A DNA stretch of 64,000 nt from Chlamydoabsidia padenii (GCA_025330725.1 JAIWND010000013.1:62001-126000), one strand, 5' to 3'. Positions 1-10,245 are shown, counted from the first letter of the stretch. Numbers and translations: made by a program. Notes: generated by a model from the sequence alone, not told the origin.

Positions 1-180
1 GGAAAAGAACTCTCCATAGAAGTCATGGCTAGTGTGTTGAATGTATTGACCAAAATGGATGCTATTGTAAGTATTGGCGGGGATGGTGATTATTATTGGT
101 AGATTAACACAACCTTTTCTTCTTCTTCTTCTTCTTCTTCTCTCTCTCGTAATGCTTTTATTTATCTGTTTTAGCTCTAG
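1..180 (+). CDS. 3' end of a truncated gene (last two exons)
   Basis: From base 1 an open frame runs 22 codons to a good donor (GTAAGT at 67). The intron is pyrimidine-rich, with a TCT run, and ends in TTTTAG at 174. The last exon would then be only Leu-stop (175-180). The visible peptide ends ...LNVLTKMDAIL and suggests a helical C-terminus. The start lies outside the window. The short exon and lack of a recognisable domain make this weak; it could also be non-coding. Confidence 0.3.
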
Positions 181-464
181 TCTCTTAACACCTACATGAA
201 TATATCATTTAAAACCAACATCCTTGATTTTTTTTAACTATAATTATGTTTTTGTTATGAATTGGGAAATAAATGAAAAGAAACATTGATTGCGAACTTT
301 TAGTTTGTCTTGTCTTCCAAAATAGCTGTAGATGTAACTAATCGGTGAAATAGTCATCAAGGTAAAACGCATCATTATGAACACGCCCAAGCAAGTGAAA
401 ATAGACTTGCCATTTATTTACTTTATGCAAAAACCGGGAGGCGGCGTTCTAAAATAAGCGCCGA

Positions 465-791
465 TTACTGGTGTCGAACGGGTCGAGCACTTTGGGCCAC
501 AAATGGATAATGCTTATTATCCACAATGCATTCTTTTTTCCGATTCCACGCTTCTTCTTGAACTTGTGAATGAGCCAGATAAAAGACTTGTCCAGAACAA
601 TCTAGTGTAGGATAAAATTTCCACGCACTTCCAATGACACGATTCGATATGATCTTGGTCATGTCAATGCATCCTTCACTTGACTTGTGCGTTATATACG
701 TTCCATGACAATCCAAATCATCATAAGAAAGTAGTTCACCGTAGACAATCGACAGACTGGCAAGTAGTATTGCAAAGACATGAGATCGCAT
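465..791 (-). CDS. small secreted four-cysteine protein
   Basis: A single-exon ORF of 108 aa with an ATG start. Residues 1-18 look like a signal peptide (MRSHVFAILLASLSIVYG), so the mature protein of about 90 aa should be secreted. It has four cysteines (DLDCHG, EGCID, LDCSG, KECIV), spaced as expected for two disulfides, and several aromatic residues. There is no transmembrane segment or GPI tail. I do not recognise the family; small secreted proteins of this kind are common in fungi and many have no known role. A TTCAAACACCGC element lies about 75 bp upstream (864-875), resembling the promoter motif listed elsewhere in this window. Confidence 0.6.
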   Translation of the reverse strand: MRSHVFAILLASLSIVYGELLSYDDLDCHGTYITHKSSEGCIDMTKIISNRVIGSAWKFYPTLDCSGQVFYLAHSQVQEEAWNRKKECIVDNKHYPFVAQSARPVRHQ

Positions 792-983
792 TGCTAGAAA
801 TGAATAAAAGATGTGTACATGTAGTCAGAGCCTTCAAAAAATCCTAGGACAATATCAAAATTTTTCAAACACCGCATTTTAAAACACCGTCTTTTTGCGA
901 CTATTGGAAGAGTAATTAGTCGGCGAATGAACAATTCAGTTAGCGATAATACGGAAATGAGTGGTTCATGCAACTTACCATTA

Positions 984-1413
984 CTACATTACACCTCCTT
1001 CTCGTGGAAGGTAGTGGCCCATATTCTCTTTCCAAGAATTGTTGCCACCGAGTAAGTACTTGAATAAAATTTGTGCTGTTACTGTTGATGCTGTTGTTGC
1101 TGTTGATGGTGTAAAAGCTGGGTAATCGATATTGGTCGCCATTTTGTAAATCCCTTTCTTCAAAATGTTTATTGCTGCATTTTGATCCCGCCCCCGCGAA
1201 GCAAATCCATTTTTTCTTCCAACGCAATCAGAGTTGATACAGACCACGATTACTGAATTCAGTTTGGTGCTATCCCGCCGCCGTGGGTGAACAACCCGAG
1301 TGTCGTATTCTAACAGGCATTTAGTAGCAATTGTGCTGCCTGTTGGAATACTCAGTTCGGATAAAATTATTCTAGAGCAGTCCCTCTGCCTGCAGTCCTG
1401 TTGTTATATCCGG
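984..1413 (-). pseudogene. relic of a Fanzor (eukaryotic TnpB/OrfB-like nuclease), C-terminal part
   Basis: On the minus strand an open frame without a credible start codon begins after a TAA at about 1413 and ends at 984. It contains, in order, an EYDTR segment where TnpB/Fanzor proteins carry the RuvC-II to zinc-ribbon transition, a VVHPRRRDSTKLNSVIVVC stretch, a remnant zinc ribbon (CINSDC), and the diagnostic RuvC-III block GRDQNAAINILKKG. Fanzors are RNA-guided nucleases related to TnpB and are known from fungi. Only about 140 residues remain: the N-terminal wedge/REC and RuvC-I parts are missing, and the first CxxC of the ribbon is not seen. No transposase or clear terminal repeats flank it. 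It is most likely a decayed insertion. A short OrfB-type protein of another kind is the alternative. Confidence 0.6.
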
Positions 1414-1890
1414 GGAATAGTTTTTGTATTACTGTTTTCTTCTCTCTCTCATTTTTATCTAATAAACTTGACCCACACCTTTGACTCAGTATTCATACAG
1501 TCTTTATTTACATAAACCACCACTACAACATCCAACAGACCAAAAATAAAAACATCAGCAGCAGCAACAAACACCTTGGCTGCCATGATTCACGCTGCGG
1601 CTATCTCTTGGATTAGAGAATCTGGGGCATCCGTCCCTTGAGACGGACGTTTGCGGGGTCTTTCACATGGCCAACGGTAATTCAAAAACGCCACATACAT
1701 GGTAATATCCACTATATGCTAATTGGCACTTTAATCTCCGCTTACTCGACGAAAAATTCAAGTTACTCTAGGCACTCTCCCAAAAATGGAAACATTCCTC
1801 TCTGGTATGGATATTCATTCTACATTACAGTCCTGATAAAATAAAAGAATCTTTTTTCTTTTTCTTCTTCTTTTATTCTATCAAAAGATT
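1414..1890. other. non-coding stretch upstream of the PMT-like gene
   Basis: No convincing gene is seen. A minus-strand reading around 1480-1680 looks weakly protein-like but is cut by stops and may be more of the decayed Fanzor insertion. The last 40 bases before the next gene are pyrimidine-rich (TTTTTTCTTTTTCTTC type), as in many fungal 5' leaders. Confidence 0.4.
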
Positions 1891-4409
1891 ATGTTTTCAT
1901 TAAGGTATCGACATAATACCGGTGATCCTACCATGTCACCAAGCAAAAGTCATCATCACCAAGATCAGACAGACTTCAAGCCATGCAAACGCGAGTCAAA
2001 GGAAAAGAAACAGTTAACGCACACACATCAGGTTTCAATAACATTTTTCATTGCCATGATGGTTCGATATTGGCATTCAGGCACTCCTCACTTTATAACG
2101 TAAGCCATCCAAACAAACACGATTCCTTGTGTCGATCTGATTTTTTTTAATAGGCAGAGTGAGTTGCTCTTGGCCCAAGAAATCAATTGGACATTAAAAG
2201 GTCAATTTTATATTGGATCTTCCCCACCTCTAGCTACTTTAATGTATAGTTTTGTTGCCAACTGCTTGGGTTACCATGGTGTCGAGTCCATTTTATATGC
2301 AGGACAGTACGTTCAAACGCCGGTATCCATCTATCTTTTTTTTTTTACTTACTCCTTTTTTTAATAGAACATTACATGAGTTTCCATTGACATCACTTCG
2401 GCAACTCACAATGTTCATCAGTGCACTTGTCATTCCTGTCATCTATACTTTGATGCGTGTAGTGGGATGTGCGCATACCACTGCATTATTTACTTGTGGG
2501 CTTTTTGTTTTTGGTAAGCATGCCCCCCCCTGATCAGATCAAATTAAAACATTTCCTTCTCTCTCTCTCAAAAAAAAAAAAAAAAAATAGAAAGTAGTAC
2601 GGTAGTTCAATCAAGATTCCTTTCTGTCAATCCTTTATCCATCTTATTATCTTGTCTTGCCTGTTGTTGCTTCTTTTCAACTCCGCCCTTATCAAAGTAT
2701 GGATCATGAAAAAGACCAAAAAGAGAAAAAAAGAGGAAAACTAAATAATTAAAATACTAGATTTCGTCGTCAATGTTGGACGGGTATATTCGTAGGATGT
2801 GCATTATGTACCAAGTGGCACGCAGGTTTCTTGGCGGTTTTTTTCTTGGCCGTGTCAGGGTTTGAATTGTGGAAGAAACTGGGCGATCCTACACAGTCTT
2901 TGGTAATCAAGCAAAAGGCCAAAAAAAAGTACACATATTAACACTTCATAACTACATAGAAACAAGTCCCCAAATGGATTGGCATTCCTAGTTTCACTCT
3001 AATGATCCTTCCTATTACTATTTATATCTCTTTATTCCAATGGCACTTTTATCATGTCCCTAATGCCGGTGATCATGATTTCTTCCTAAGTTCTTCTCTT
3101 CGATATTCCTTAAATGGCAACACCTTTGAGCCCGTTCAGCAATGTAAGTATCAACTCGACATATTATTAAGCGCTAATACTCTTTGAATATAGATATTGC
3201 CTACGGATCACACGTTGTATTGAAACATGTCAGCTCTAATAATGGATACCTTCATTCTGATGATAAGATATTTGAAGGCGGTAGTAATCGTAAGTTGGTC
3301 AAAGGGAGGAGGTGGCATAACTCAATTTTAACTCGACTTTTTTTTTTTTTTTTTTTTTTTTTTTCGTAGAAAACCAAGTGACAGTCTATCCATATGAAGA
3401 CATGAACAATATATGGGTGATTCAAAAATTGGATGGCAAGACATATGCTGATAAGGACCCTGAATATCTGTACAACAACAATGCCTTCAAATTGGAACAT
3501 TATGCATCAACACGTAAACTTCATTCTCATGATCACAAAGCACCTGTTCATACAGGTGAAGGGTTTTATGAAGTGACGTAAGTAAAAAGTGGACTCAGGG
3601 GGTAACCCAAGAAAAAGACATTTATCTTGGTTTCAATTCAAATAGATCCTATGGGAATCCTACAGTGACTGAAGATGGAAATGATGTATGGTGGATCCGA
3701 ACAGTGACTGAAGATGAAGGATATGATACTACGAATTTCGATCCTATCAATGCATTGACTACTCGATTCCGACTACTTCATCATCAAGGATGTTATCTTG
3801 CCAGTCATTATGATCCACTCACATTAGTCGAGGGCGGGGCTCAACAAGAAGTATCTTGCATGAATAGTGCAAAGACTACTGTTTCCTCTTGGGTATTTGA
3901 ATATGCCCATCATCCAAAATGTAAGATTTAATGCGTCATTATCAGTTTAAGCTAACTTTATTGTTTTTTTCTTCTTCTTGTCAGTGGAGGATATTTCACC
4001 AATGGTCGAATATGGAAGTCCGACGACGATCAAGAAACTCAAACAGGTCCATGATCTCATGAAAAATTATAAAAAAGTTGTCTATGATCGACTTTCCTCG
4101 GTGCCACCTGATGAAACCGAACCAACAGATACAATGATGTATTCAGGTCGTGAACCCCAGCCATTCCATTGGTTAAAATCAACCTATGCCTATTTGATTT
4201 GGGATGATTTAACTGGTCGATCTGTTCTTGTGGTTCTTCATCCAATGTTAAGATATCTTACTTTATCAGCTTTGGCTCTTTTCCCTTTGATTGCTGTGTT
4301 TTCCGCTTTTGCTTTTCAATTGCATTGGTCTCATTCAATGATTTGGTGCCAAGAATTTTGGTCAAGTAAGTGACATTATCATGACTGGAACTCATTTCAT
4401 CTCACTCTA

Positions 4410-4459
<50 letters not shown>

Positions 4460-5278
4460 CTGGAAATAGATCGACATATTAAATCAGCGACAATGATGCT
4501 TGGAGGTGTCTTGATCCATGCCATTGGAGTAATGATCTGTCCACCTCATACGGTAACCCTTTCTGATATGTTCCCCAGTATTCTCTTTGGTACATTTTCC
4601 ACATCTTGTCTATTCGAATGGTTCTCTACACAACACCGCCACCCAAATCTCTTTCTTCTCCTCATCATCATAATGACTCTGGCCATTCTTTATTTTGCCA
4701 GCTGGTCTCGTGGTATCGATGGATCGACAGCATGGACAAATGATCAATGTAAACAGTTTCAGATCAAGAATATTGATTGTGAAAAATATCCAGCCATTGT
4801 TCCTGATCTTACGGTCTCCTTTGATGATGATGATGGACCGATATCAGTGATGGATCCTCAATTGATAGAAGGCGCAGATCATCCTCAAGAAAACCATGAC
4901 TTGGAAAGTCGACACATTATGATGCCAGGTACACCGCTTAGGTTTGAATACGAACGTGGTCAAGAAATGCGTGCCGAGATGGAAATTGCCAAAGTGAGGG
5001 AAAATGCCTATCGAGAAGCCGTGGCCAGCTTGATCAAACCCGCCCACAGATTTGTGCGAGCTACTTTTAATCAAGGGCCTACGTTGGAAGAAATCACTCA
5101 AGTAAGGCATCAGATGCATTTGTATGTGTTGGAGAAACAAGCTGTGGTCCCAGAGGGAGCTCAACATAAAGAAAAACGCAATAGTATTGGGAAGAAGGGG
5201 CAGGAGGCGAAAAAGAAAAAGGTGATCAAAAAGAACAAGAAAACTCGGCCTGCTTTGAAAAAGGAGACCCATGAATAA
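1891..5278 (+). CDS. divergent protein O-mannosyltransferase (PMT/GT39 family), probably catalytically altered
   Basis: Eleven exons join in frame to a 902-aa protein. Exon ends: 2099, 2306, 2513, 2696, 2902, 3143, 3289, 3577, 3920, 4365. The first part is a multi-pass membrane domain. The middle (about 315-510) holds MIR repeats (YGSHVVLKHVSSNNGYLHSD and a second and third repeat ending in SSWVFEY). More membrane helices follow, then a long charged tail ending in Lys-rich sequence. PMTs sit in the ER membrane and transfer mannose from dolichyl-phosphate-mannose to Ser/Thr. In ordinary PMTs loop 1 reads FDExHFG...DVHPPLxK. Here the same positions align without gaps as TQSELLLA (70-77) and GSSPPLAT (91-98). 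The catalytic Asp is Ser72 (Glu73 is kept), and the Asp and His before Pro-Pro are Gly and Ser. A TAAATAAATC-like polyA signal is at about 5299. The family call is firm; activity is doubtful. Confidence 0.85.
4415..4459 (+). repeat. 45-nt poly(T) run just before an intron acceptor
   Basis: An uninterrupted run of 45 T lies in the last intron of the PMT-like gene, followed by CTGGAAATAG, the 3' splice site. A 27-T run sits in the same position in another intron of this gene (3338-3364). Confidence 0.9.
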
Positions 5279-5501
5279 AGGAGGAGTTTTTTTACATGTG
5301 AATAAATCAGTATGTTGAAGATATTCTTTTTTTTGTGGTCGTGCAAATTGTATATTTTATACTTCAGTTGACCATTCAAAATATAAACACCAGACGAATC
5401 TGCTGCAATAGAGTTATTGATGTTGTGAGATACAATTGATGTAATTTGTTATCATCGTCAAACTTTGAAATAAAAAAAAATTAATTTCAGCTTTATAGGT
5501 T

Positions 5502-5700
5502 TTGTATAGTGTGCTCCTTCAATCGAATACATTCTCTCACAGCAAACTACAATATGGTGAACACTTGACACTAAGTATGCAGTGTTGGAATATCATACGA
5601 ACTAATTTCTTCCCCGTTAAACATAGTTTAATTTTACTGGTGTACCTGACTCAAATGCCGGTTGATTGTTTAACCAAAACATTAAAAAACACCATTATTG
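5502..5700 (+). pseudogene. possible scrap of a Ty1/copia RNase H C-terminus
   Basis: A short open frame contains HSKLQYGEH followed about 35 residues later by MPVDCLTKTLKN. The end of copia-type polyproteins usually reads HxRTKHI...(about 35 aa)...ADxLTKxL, so both the motifs and their spacing fit loosely. The identity is low, no other domain is present, and the stretch lies among other transposon scraps. It may be chance. Confidence 0.25.
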
Positions 5701-5788
5701 CTTTTGACCCGGGTTTTTATTTTTATTTTGTCTTTATAACTGTATTCTATAAACGCAGGGCTCATCGCCGACCCCCAGCCGTCTCCTC

Positions 5789-5892
5789 CTGTTACAGTTT
5801 GTGTATTAAAGACTGGGTTACAGCTTGTGTATTAAATGTTGGGCTATAGATTGTGTATTAAATGTTGGGTTACAGTTTGTTTGAAGAGTGTT
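5789..5892. repeat. 26-bp direct tandem repeat, four copies
   Basis: Four units in a row follow the pattern GGGTTACAGCTTGTGTATTA plus AATGTT (copies at 5789, 5815, 5841, 5867). The second and third copies are the most alike, and the outer two have drifted. The unit is not a multiple of three and no ORF uses it, so it is probably a minisatellite. Confidence 0.8.
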
Positions 5893-6104
5893 GACCATGA
5901 TGGGGGGCGTGATCGGGATTCATAATTAGCATGATTCACACTGGATCAAAAATGGGGATTTTGTTCACATAGCCTGGTATATTTTGTAGTGACCAAGTGG
6001 GATTTACGTTATATTGTGATTAGGATTAAAGACAGAGGTTAAAAAAAGGTTTTATTCATGTATCATTTACTATAACAAATCTATACTACCATTACAAAGC
6101 TACA

Positions 6105-6412
6105 TTATATCAGGACTTCACGATATACAACGTTAGAAGCGGAAGAAGGGAGAGAAGAATTAGATCGAGGAATAGCCACATAAAGGGAATTAGGATCAGT
6201 GGCCCGAGAGAGTGCAACATACAGCTGACCTTGGGTGAATACATTTTCATTCAAGTAGACACCAACATGGTTCAGTGTTTGTCCTTGGCTTTTATGGATG
6301 GTCATTGCAAAGGCAGCACGGACAGGAAGCTGGCGACGACGGATGGTAAAGGGGAATTCACCTTCTTTGCTTGTAAAATTAATCCGTGGTATTAGAAATG
6401 TGTTGTCCCCAA
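6105..6412 (-). pseudogene. Pif1/Helitron-type helicase, C-terminal fragment
   Basis: The minus-strand frame reads GDNTFLIPRI, then FPFTIRRRQLPVRAAFAMTI, HKSQGQTL, VGVYL and QLYVALSRATD. These are the last motifs (V and VI) of Pif1-family SF1B helicases, in the form typical of Helitron RepHel proteins and their fungal relatives. Nothing upstream supplies the Walker A part, and the frame breaks at about 6412. About 100 residues remain, so this is a dead fragment. The Helitron end (hairpin plus CTRR) could not be assigned. A decayed cellular PIF1 copy is possible but less likely beside other transposons. Confidence 0.7.
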
Positions 6413-7047
6413 TGTATGTACTTTACTATACCACCCTTTTTTTTAATATTCCACCAATTACCTTATACCCTTCTTCTAACATTTCGTTCATCGATGTCTT
6501 GATCTTGTTCAGGCATTATGCATTCCAACGATATACTTGTTGATCGATCAAAACAATGGAAGTTGAGTAAAGAAAAAAGAAAAAAAGAGAGAGAGAGAGG
6601 AGGAAGAAGAAAAAGAAGAAAAAGAAGAAAAGAAGAAAAAGAAGAAGAAATACCGATTAGGTGTAAAAGAAATATAGATAGAATGCAAAGTACCACAATA
6701 TGTCAACGATGTTGGACTAATGGTAGGAATGTAAAAGTAATGGGAAGAGGGACAAAAAAAAAGAGACGGCATTTCAGCGCCAAAAAATTTGGGACCAATC
6801 AGATTACTGGAATTAGACCATTGTGTTCGAGCTTGAATAGAAGGGAAGGCATTTAATCATAGCCGACGATCTAATGTGTATGGCTATTAAGAGCATCCGC
6901 AGCGGTTACAATAAAATCTGCGCTACAATGTTGTAAGGCTTGCCAAATGTAGTAAAATGTAATGTAGCGGGCTTTAAAACGTGCAAATTTTTCTCGAGCA
7001 GCGGGTACAATAAAAACTACACACGCCACATTTGTCATCCTTTTATA
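6413..7047. other. non-coding DNA between the helicase scrap and the Harbinger element
   Basis: There is a purine-rich GA tract (about 6570-6650) and then sequence with no credible ORF. Two loosely similar stretches, GCAGCGGTTACAATAAAA near 6900 and GCAGCGGGTACAATAAAA near 7000, form an imperfect direct repeat. Confidence 0.4.
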
Positions 7048-7082
7048 GGTTGCGCTCATCAGATCTCAACATCTTTTAGCTC
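7048..7082 (+). repeat. left terminal inverted repeat of the Harbinger element
   Basis: Begins GGTTGCGCTCATCAGA and matches the inverted right end (9978-10011) over about 35 bp with a few mismatches and a 1-2 base gap. TATA precedes it. Confidence 0.9.
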
Positions 7083-7277
7083 CCTTTTCCAAATCGGGGT
7101 TTGCGGGATTTCGAACCCGGAAGATGTAGAGGTATGTACTGTAGATTCAAATGCCGTTTTAAATCACCGTCATACCTAGAAAACTATTCTAATCAGACTA
7201 TGATATCATAATCACATAATATTCATGCGAGCTAAAAAAGAAAAAAAGTAGATTAAAAAACGGAGTAAAAAAAGTGA

Positions 7278-8779
7278 ATGATGAAGTTTTTCTATAGTTA
7301 TAACAAAATGAACAATAGACGAATGGAGTACCTTACCGACGTGATGGAATATCACCAGAAAAACAATAGGAGACTCAGACGAAGGTTACGCGAGCGGATT
7401 CGACAAAAACGGATGCAATTAATGAGAGTGATTACGGCCATGGCGTCACTCACCTTCACAGCAAGCCTTCTGACGGCAGAATATAATATGATGTTGGTGT
7501 CTTCCTCCCTTCCTTATTTTGAGAAGACCGAGGGAGTCTCGTCTACGACACACTGGTTTTTGGGAGTATGTGCATCGCCATTTAACTGACGACGGTAATG
7601 ATGGTAGATCATTCAAGCGCCATTATCGAATTGGACCAAGGACATTTACCTGGTTGGTGAACTATTTGGAACACCGCCCAATTTTCGTGCAAGAAGATCC
7701 ACGTTCCATTCCTGCCTACATACAAATTGCCACTGTATTGTGGTGATTCGAGAATGCTCATATTTCGTTTAGAATGGCTGAAGTCATGCTGGAGATCTCA
7801 CTTGGGTCTTATCGAAACTTTACGGAACGTTTTATCACCGCAATTTTAGATATTCACCATGCTCAGATACGATGGCCCACAACACCAGGTGAAATAAACG
7901 ATACAGTAAACGGCTTCGCTCGCATGGAAGAAAGTGAGTTCGAAACTGTACCCATTCGTTTACCAGGGATAATGGGTGCAATGGATGGTAAACTTGTTCG
8001 GATTCATAAACCTTTACACGAATCTAGTAGAGCATGGATGGATCGTAAGGTTCAATACACGATGAGCCTATTAGCTGTCTGTGATTATTGATGCAAGTTT
8101 AAATATGTACATACAGGTGGATCAGGTATAAATCAACCCCCTTTTTTTGGACCCTTTTTTTTTTTTTACCTTTTTTACCCCTTTTTTAGAGGCCGCTGTC
8201 ATGACTCGCGTACGTTCACAAGATCTTCTCTGTGTCGAAACCTAAATTCCGATGAAGTATCGTTGTGCCCTGAAGGCACGTATATTTTAGCTGGTAAGTG
8301 GGCAATATACTTCTATTTTCAGTATGATAATCTGATAGACTTGCTTTTTTCAATTACACCAGGCATACCCAGTCAGAAAGAACATCATAATCCCATATGG
8401 TCAAAGCAATGCCACCTCTTCACAAAAATAGTTTAACAAGATACTTTCAGCGTCGCGCATGTCAATTGAACGTGCTTTTGGACTTCTGAGCTGCAGATGG
8501 CGCTTCCTTCGAGAAAGATTATATGTTGAAACGCCCGAGAGGATGGTCAAAATTGTCACCGCATGTAGTATCTTACACAACATGTGCATTAACAACGATG
8601 ATGCTGAAATCGACGGCTACAACATTGAAAATACCCCATTGATGCCGTTAGTCATGGAAAATATTTCCGGTAATGCTGGTGAAGCAGAAGTCGCTGGACG
8701 AAGAGAAGGACAACAGCGAAGAGAAGAATTGCGATTATGGGTAGAAGAGAGGTTGAGAAGACAATGGTGTTTATTATAA
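7278..8779 (+). pseudogene. Harbinger (HARBI1-like, DDE_Tnp_4) transposase, broken
   Basis: Pieces in order are a basic N-terminal segment, a helical block (RSFKRHYRIGPRTFTWLVNY), the first catalytic-Asp block IMGAMDGKLVRIHKP with WMDRKVQYTMSLLAVCDY, and the last acidic block SIERAFGLLSCRWRFLRERL with VKIVTACSILHNMC. These are the signature regions of PIF/Harbinger transposases. Breaks: a frame change near 7520-7560; stops at 7743 (TGA), 8089 (TGA), about 8244 and 8431 (TAA); and a C/T-rich stretch at 8139-8188 where the GGSG...AAVMTR region should run straight on. The second catalytic Asp region (LADxGYP) is not recognisable. The gene is dead. Confidence 0.85.
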
Positions 8780-8817
8780 TATATTTTTAATCAACTATAC
8801 TATTAAATATATCTATA

Positions 8818-9732
8818 CTAATCGTTGCTGGTATTGTTGCCTGTATTGTCGTCGGCAGTGCTGTTGGTGCTGGTGCTGGTGGTGTTTGATTCGGCACGGA
8901 AGGAAGAGAGCACCGCAATAAATTCCGCATGACGGCGGTTATATTCTTGCCGTAATCGTTCGGCTTCCATCCTATCCGCTTCAATGGATCATTCCAAAAT
9001 GTCCCGGAGCCCTTCCATAACACTCACCATGTTCGTAATAGCACCGAGCATAGCTTCATGCCGTTGTCCCTGTTGTTGCTGCTGCCCCTGCTGTTGCTGT
9101 TGTTCCTGTTCGTCTTCCTGTTCCGTTTCATCCGCATTGTCTTCGCCATCATCTGCATTGTTTTTTCTTCGTACCTAACAAGTCGTTCCGCCATGGTATC
9201 AATTACGACGGGTGGGATAACTGTCAAGTCACGGCCAACAATTGTCGCTATCGAATCATACCGTACCCATCGTTCATTACCGGGTCTACCGCCTATACCC
9301 GTTTGATTTTAGATTTGGTCGGTTATGTTCATGTATTGTGTTTTCAGTGCCGCCCATTTACGCTTCACTGATTACATTGGTTTTTGTGATCCAATTCCAT
9401 CAGTGTTGCTGAATGCATCTGTCAACCTTTGCCAATGGCTTTTGGTTTGTTGTGGATAGGTGCAGTCGCGAATGACCCGCCACCTGTCAGTCATGAGGTC
9501 AATCAGCACCCCCTTCCTCGAATTGAGTCCATGTATTATAGTCACGGGCTGTTGCAGGTGCAGGAGTGGCAGAAGGAGCGACAGAAGGAGGACGAGGAGA
9601 TCTGATGGGAACATCCGCAAATGTATTTTCGAATGTCCATTGAGGTTATTGCTGTTGAGGTTATTGCTGTTGAGGTTGTTGCTGTTGAGGTTGTTGTTGT
9701 TGAGGTTGTTGTTGTTGAGGTTGTTGTTGCAT
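8818..9732 (-). pseudogene. Harbinger accessory Myb/SANT-like DNA-binding protein, broken
   Basis: The minus-strand ATG at 9732 opens a Gln/Pro repeat (QQQQP units). After this comes a trihelix/SANT-like domain: NTWTQFEEG, VLIDLMTDRWRVIRD, KSHWQRLTDAFS and SVKRKWAALKTQYM, then NERWVRYDS, an acidic Gln-rich linker and a C-terminal helix (IEADRMEAERLRQEYNRRH). Harbinger elements use such a protein to bring transposase to the ends. It has two TAA stops inside the Gln repeat, a frameshift in a run of five G (about 9508-9512), TAA at about 9377 and 9310, another frameshift near 9165, and a TGA near 8973. It converges on the transposase gene, with 38 bp between the two stop codons. Confidence 0.75.
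9641..9729. repeat. 15-bp repeat, six units, coding for QQQQP
   Basis: The unit reads TTGAGGTTGTTGTTG on the plus strand. The two leftmost units carry ATT for GTT, which turns CAA into a TAA stop on the coding (minus) strand. Confidence 0.85.
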
Positions 9733-9977
9733 TGTAGAAAGGTAATGGTAGAAAAAAAAAAAAAAAGAGGAAGAAGTAAAGAAAAATGCAGGAGCGGGAA
9801 ATAAAATCAAAAACTAAAAATCAACCAAGTGACGATAGTAAACCCCAAAACGAGAATGGGGCGATAATAGAGATGGTTCGACCCTCTCGTTTTTTTTTTT
9901 CACAGCCAAATTTTCATTTTAAACCCCACTTCTCTTTTCGCGGTGATTAAATGTTTGAATTTCCTTTCTTGAATAGT

Positions 9978-10011
9978 GAGGTTAAAATGTTGATGTCTGA
10001 TGAGCGCAACC
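9978..10011 (-). repeat. right terminal inverted repeat of the Harbinger element
   Basis: Reading inwards on the minus strand it starts GGTTGCGCTCATCAGA, the same first 16 bases as the left end. TATA follows it on the plus strand. Confidence 0.9.
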
Positions 10012-10245
10012 TATAGTTTTTAATAGTACTGTATGGAAATAATGTAACCATTACTTGGCTCAGGTGTTGCAGATTTTTATCGTTGATTAATAATACATGG
10101 TAGACGGGTATATTGTTTTCCGCGTGTAACTATAATACTTGGGTTCTTTTTGTGATCTACGCGGACTTTGAATAATAATCCTTTTTCAACAATCTACTCT
10201 CACCTTCCCCTCTCCCCTCTCCCCTCTTTCTTCTTGATTCTAAAA

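Larger units (their letters stand above)
7048..10011. mobile_element. PIF/Harbinger DNA transposon, decayed, with two convergent genes
   Basis: Terminal inverted repeats starting GGTTGCGCTCATCAGA lie at 7048 and, inverted, at 10011. Both ends are flanked by TATA on the outside. Inside are a plus-strand DDE transposase of the HARBI1 type and, on the minus strand, a Myb/SANT-like DNA-binding partner. This two-gene plan is the known Harbinger layout. The whole element is about 2.96 kb. Subterminal TTTAAATCACCG (left) and its near complement (right) give a second inverted pair. Both genes carry stops and frameshifts, so the copy cannot make its own proteins, though ends this similar might still be moved by an active relative. 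Confidence 0.85.

Noticed and set aside
117..141. TCT repeat as a possible CRISPR or regulatory array
   Set aside because: A simple microsatellite in an intron pyrimidine tract; no spacer-repeat structure exists anywhere in the window.
6463..6772. Ser/Phe-rich minus-strand ORFs and a Lys/Arg-rich plus ORF near 6.6 kb
   Set aside because: They are translations of a GA-rich low-complexity tract and match no domain.
8984..9306. Plus-strand Cys/Leu-rich ORFs (CCCCCPCCCCC type)
   Set aside because: Antisense of the poly-Gln linker of the Harbinger accessory gene.
9460..9804. Plus-strand Arg/Leu repeat ORF (RLLLLRLLLL type)
   Set aside because: Reverse reading of the QQQQP repeat of the Harbinger partner gene.
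9838..9900. Hairpin (ACGAGA...TCTCGT) followed by a T run, with GGTTCGACCC in the loop side, resembling the 3' half of a tRNA gene and a Pol III terminator
   Set aside because: No matching D-arm, anticodon arm or acceptor pairing upstream, and it lies inside the Harbinger element.
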